This document shows positions 5,580 to 7,822 of a DNA stretch of 7,822 bases, piece after piece (position 1 is the stretch's first letter; every line of letters starts with the position of its first letter). Source of the DNA: RGIG6375 sp964472725 (GTDB taxonomy: Bacteria > Bacillota > Clostridia > Oscillospirales > Oscillospiraceae). The notes under the pieces were generated by a model. It did not search any database. It was not told where the DNA came from and saw only the letters and a program-made list of their open reading frames with translations. The stretch covers positions 1-7,822 of the forward strand of contig CAYYLZ010000081.1 in assembly GCA_964472725.1 (NCBI GenBank), given 5' to 3'. A program made the translations under genes and the position numbers.

Positions 5580-5613
5580 AAAAAGGCATGGCGAATAACC
5601 GCCATGCCTTTTT
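5580..5613 (-). terminator. Terminator of SDR copy 2
   Basis: A 14-bp perfect stem (AAAAAGGCATGGCG, 5580-5593, with 5600-5613) with a 6-base loop, 19 bases after the stop codon of copy 2. On the minus strand it ends in a T5 run. The GGCATGGC core is shared with the copy 3 terminator. Confidence 0.93.
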
Positions 5614-5632
5614 TATTATTTATGGTAAGAGC

Positions 5633-6640
5633 TTATCTCTTGATCCAGTCGAGGTCCTTACGAGCCTGACCGAATGCTTCTGCACCTTCGGGAACTGCCC
5701 ACATCTGAGGCATTTCCTTACCTTCAGCCTTCATCTTCTCCATCATTGCGATTCTTTCCTTCATCTTCTCAGCGGCAATAGCGTCACGCTCTGCCTGGGT
5801 GAGAGTGTAGTTCTCGATGGTCTCGTTGAGGCCGCGAAGCTGAGGCTTCCAGGTGGTGGGATCGGGATTGGGCATAGCAATGATTCGGCCATTCTCGATA
5901 GCTTCCTTGAGGATCTCAGCCAGCTCGATGGGATCCTGACCGGTTGCGTGAACGGAGGACAGGTGCTTCATGGTGCCCTCGGATACGTGGTAACCGGTGT
6001 TCTTCAGGTGAGCGGGACGGAACTTCTCGGCGTTGCCGATGTTGGAGTTGATGTTTGCGGGGCAGAGAACGGTTGCGCCGCCGCCGTACTTTACGAGGGT
6101 CTCAGCATAGGAGTACATGAGGTTGTTGGCAGCAGCCTTAGCAGCAGAGTAGGGTCCGGTGCCGGAGCCTGCCATGAAAGCACCCATGGAGGAGGTGGTG
6201 GCAACGTGGAACTCTTCCTTGTTTGCATAAGCCTTGATCATTCTGGGAACGAAGATCAGCAGACCGTTTACTACGTGGTTGAAGCAAACGCCGACAACCC
6301 AGTCAAAATCGTCGAAGGTGGAAGCTTCAACGGGGCCGAAGGAGTTAACGCCTGCGGTCTGAATGAGGAGGTGGGGAGGACCACCGAAAACTTCTTCTAC
6401 CTTATCGGCAGCTGCGGTATACTCTTCACGGTTGGTGAGGTCTACCTTGAGGGGGAGAACGTCGCTCTCGGCGCAGCCGGCATAAGCAACGATTTCCTTG
6501 GCTGCGTTGTCCAGTGCGTCCTGGCGGACGTCGGCAATAGCGACCTTCATGCCGTTCTTTGCGAACAGCTTGGCCTGACCCAGACCTGCGCCGGAAGCGC
6601 CGCCGGTTACGAAACAAATCTTACCTGCAAAATTCTTCAT
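5633..6640 (-). CDS. SDR-family NAD(P)-dependent oxidoreductase, array copy 2
   Basis: A complete 335-aa SDR starting MKNFAGK at an ATG with AAGGAG (6650-6655) 9 bases upstream. It has TGGASGAG (12-19), Asp37 after beta-2, Ser151/Tyr164/Lys168, and Cys119 at the usual catalytic Asn position. Classical SDRs are about 250 aa. Here the fold runs to about 275, then come a helical segment (276-292), a Met/Lys/Glu-rich variable stretch (293-313, MKERIAMMEKMKAEG...) and the invariant tail 314-335. Upstream is a promoter sharing its -35 block with copy 1, and its own terminator follows, so it is a separate transcription unit. Compared with copy 1 it carries Pro63, Asn140 and Ala195. Codons up to Arg252 are the same as in copy 3. 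It likely acts in the cytoplasm, since no signal or membrane segment is seen. Substrate unknown; a role in alcohol, sterol or sugar chemistry cannot be chosen from sequence. Confidence 0.95.
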   Translation of the reverse strand: MKNFAGKICFVTGGASGAGLGQAKLFAKNGMKVAIADVRQDALDNAAKEIVAYAGCAESDVLPLKVDLTNREEYTAAADKVEEVFGGPPHLLIQTAGVNSFGPVEASTFDDFDWVVGVCFNHVVNGLLIFVPRMIKAYANKEEFHVATTSSMGAFMAGSGTGPYSAAKAAANNLMYSYAETLVKYGGGATVLCPANINSNIGNAEKFRPAHLKNTGYHVSEGTMKHLSSVHATGQDPIELAEILKEAIENGRIIAMPNPDPTTWKPQLRGLNETIENYTLTQAERDAIAAEKMKERIAMMEKMKAEGKEMPQMWAVPEGAEAFGQARKDLDWIKR

Positions 6641-6692
6641 GTGTACACGCTCCTTGAAATTTATTTAAATTATTTTGCTAAACAATTTAATC

Positions 6693-6711
6693 CGGCGCAG
6701 CTTAAGCGCCG
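6693..6711 (-). promoter_or_regulatory. 5'-terminal leader hairpin of SDR copy 2
   Basis: CGGCGC and GCGCCG arms (6706-6711 and 6693-6698) around a 7-base loop. It begins about 2 bases after the predicted transcription start (near 6713). The stem sequence is unrelated to that of copy 1, but place and loop length match. The rest of the leader (6641-6692) is A/T-rich and holds the ribosome site. Confidence 0.5.
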
Positions 6712-6719
6712 TTCTTCTT

Positions 6720-6759
6720 ATCATAAACATATATCCAGCTAATTGTCAAGCGCTTTTAA
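6720..6759 (-). promoter_or_regulatory. Promoter and shared upstream box of SDR copy 2
   Basis: On the minus strand, TTGACA (6744-6749), an 18-base spacer and TATGAT (6720-6725), the same geometry as copy 1. The 20-base block 6740-6759, including AAGCGCTT (6748-6755), is identical to copy 1; most of the spacer is not. Confidence 0.82.
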
Positions 6760-6786
6760 ATGCCACGGCAAATATTCTCCTCAAAG

Positions 6787-6819
6787 AAACAGGCATGGCG
6801 GATACGGCCATGCCTGTTT
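6787..6819 (-). terminator. Terminator of SDR copy 3
   Basis: A 13-bp stem (AAACAGGCATGGC, 6787-6799, with 6807-6819) and a 7-base loop, 14 bases after the stop codon of copy 3. The minus-strand tail GTTTCTTT is less T-rich than at copies 1 and 2, so it may be a little weaker. Confidence 0.85.
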
Positions 6820-6833
6820 GTTATTATGCGGTT

Positions 6834-7822
6834 TTATCTCTTGATCCACTCAAGATCCTTGCGAGCCTGACCGAATGCTTCTGCGCCTTCGGGAACCGCC
6901 CACATCATGGGGCCTTCCTGGGGAGGAGCGTCCTTCATAGCTTCCATCATAGCCTTCATCTTGGCTTCCTGGATAGCGTCGCGCTCAGCCTTGGTGAGAG
7001 TGTAGTTCTCGATGGTCTCATTGAAGCCGCGCAGCTGATCCTTCCACTTGGTGGGATCGGGATCGGGCATAGCGATGATGCGGCCATTCTCGATAGCTTC
7101 CTTGAGGATCTCAGCCAGCTCGATGGGATCCTGACCGGTTGCGTGAACGGAGGACAGGTGCTTCATGGTGCCCTCGGATACGTGGTAACCGGTGTTCTTC
7201 AGGTGAGCGGGACGGAACTTCTCGGCGTTGCCGATGTTGGAGTTGATGTTTGCGGGGCAGAGAACGGTTGCGCCGCCGCCGTACTTTACGAGGGTCTCAG
7301 CATAGGAGTACATGAGGTTGTTGGCAGCAGCCTTAGCAGCAGAGTAGGGTCCGGTGCCGGAGCCTGCCATGAAAGCACCCATGGAGGAGGTGGTGGCAAC
7401 GTGGAACTCTTCCTTGTTTGCATAAGCCTTGATCATTCTGGGAACGAAGATCAGCAGACCGTTTACTACGTGGTTGAAGCAAACGCCGACAACCCAGTCA
7501 AAATCGTCGAAGGTGGAAGCTTCAACGGGGCCGAAGGAGTTAACGCCTGCGGTCTGAATGAGGAGGTGGGGAGGACCACCGAAAACTTCTTCTACCTTAT
7601 CGGCAGCTGCGGTATACTCTTCACGGTTGGTGAGGTCTACCTTGAGGGGGAGAACGTCGCTCTCGGCGCAGCCGGCATAAGCAACGATTTCCTTGGCTGC
7701 GTTGTCCAGTGCGTCCTGGCGGACGTCGGCAATAGCGACCTTCATGCCGTTCTTTGCGAACAGCTTGGCCTGACCCAGACCTGCGCCGGAAGCGCCGCCG
7801 GTTACGAAACAAATCTTACCTG
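6834..7822 (-). CDS. SDR-family NAD(P)-dependent oxidoreductase, array copy 3 (5' end outside the window)
   Basis: The frame is open to the window edge; only the first four codons and part of the fifth are missing by comparison with copy 2. It carries the same Rossmann motif, Asp37, Cys119, Ser151, Tyr164 and Lys168. Every base from 7081 to 7822 matches copy 2. After Arg252 it diverges: DPDPTKWKDQLRGF where copy 2 has NPDPTTWKPQLRGL, and the Met-rich segment is shorter and proline-containing (MKAMMEAMKDAPPQEGPMM). It ends in the shared tail, with Glu for one Asp (DLEWIKR). An internal Met at codon 31 (ATG at 7743-7745) is not the start, since it would remove the cofactor-binding motif. The promoter lies outside the window. 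Function as for copies 1 and 2. Confidence 0.94.
   Translation of the reverse strand, partial: GKICFVTGGASGAGLGQAKLFAKNGMKVAIADVRQDALDNAAKEIVAYAGCAESDVLPLKVDLTNREEYTAAADKVEEVFGGPPHLLIQTAGVNSFGPVEASTFDDFDWVVGVCFNHVVNGLLIFVPRMIKAYANKEEFHVATTSSMGAFMAGSGTGPYSAAKAAANNLMYSYAETLVKYGGGATVLCPANINSNIGNAEKFRPAHLKNTGYHVSEGTMKHLSSVHATGQDPIELAEILKEAIENGRIIAMPDPDPTKWKDQLRGFNETIENYTLTKAERDAIQEAKMKAMMEAMKDAPPQEGPMMWAVPEGAEAFGQARKDLEWIKR

Larger units (their letters stand above)
4422..7822 (-). repeat. Tandem array of three SDR genes (period about 1.2 kb)
   Basis: Three direct repeats, each containing an SDR gene, with promoter and terminator visible for the complete inter-copy units. Stop-to-stop distances are 1211 bases (4422 to 5633) and 1201 (5633 to 6834). 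Bases 5886-6627 equal 7081-7822 exactly as far as I can read (742 bases), while the 3' parts and spacers differ. The array continues beyond the right edge, so the copy number is not known. Confidence 0.93.

Noticed and set aside
5534..6742. A 402-codon plus-strand open frame opposite SDR copy 2, longer than the SDR gene itself (similar ones at 4512-5357, 739-1593 and 2228-3565).
   Set aside because: These are antisense shadows: the minus-strand genes rarely use codons whose complement is a stop. Their translations have no known motifs, there is no ribosome site, and the minus-strand proteins carry clear family motifs.
1..7822. CRISPR array, tRNA, rRNA, insertion sequence with transposase.
   Set aside because: I found no short spaced repeats, no cloverleaf with a CCA-like end, no rRNA-like sequence and no transposase motif in any frame. 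The three long repeats are whole genes.

Overview
The window looks like a chromosomal segment of an anaerobic gut-type clostridium, most likely Oscillospiraceae/Ruminococcaceae. The grounds are an [FeFe] hydrogenase tail, strong purine-rich Shine-Dalgarno sites, consensus sigma-A promoters, balanced base composition, and intergenic repeats whose chance translations (SLRGAKRRGNL, CHAERSEAS) I remember as common in such genomes. The assignment is inference; no taxonomic marker gene is present.

Layout. (1) 1-179, plus strand: the last 58 codons of an [FeFe] hydrogenase catalytic subunit, then a strong terminator (191-224). (2) About 225-570: no gene; a palindromic repeat element (about 261-505) and the terminator of the leftward operon (529-558). 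(3) 571-3544, minus strand: an operon read in the order hflX, a YigZ/IMPACT-family gene (4-base ATGA overlap), and a URO-D superfamily gene that is not a true hemE. It is driven by a near-perfect promoter (3608-3636) lying inside a hairpin, with an inverted repeat just downstream. (4) 3658-4118: two small, divergent, more A+T-rich genes: a 53-aa unknown on minus and a 58-aa ribbon-helix-helix-like protein on plus. They look like an accessory insertion. (5) 4119-4421: a second repeat element with inverted ends and a terminator. (6) 4422-7822, minus strand: a tandem array of three near-identical short-chain dehydrogenase/reductase (SDR) genes with a period of about 1.2 kb. The third runs off the window.

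The SDR array is the most interesting part. The two complete inter-copy units each carry a promoter, a 5'-terminal mRNA hairpin and a terminator, so the copies appear to be separate transcription units, not an operon. Copies 2 and 3 are base-for-base identical over 742 bases up to the window edge, but diverge sharply in the 3' quarter, where copy 3 shares several bases with copy 1. That pattern suggests recent gene conversion. The proteins keep the cofactor motif and the Ser-Tyr-Lys active site, but an ungapped motif comparison puts Cys where the catalytic Asn normally sits. They also have an unusual C-terminal extension with a methionine-rich variable segment and an invariant tail. The substrate cannot be told from sequence. 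Nothing in the window ties the SDR array functionally to the hflX operon.
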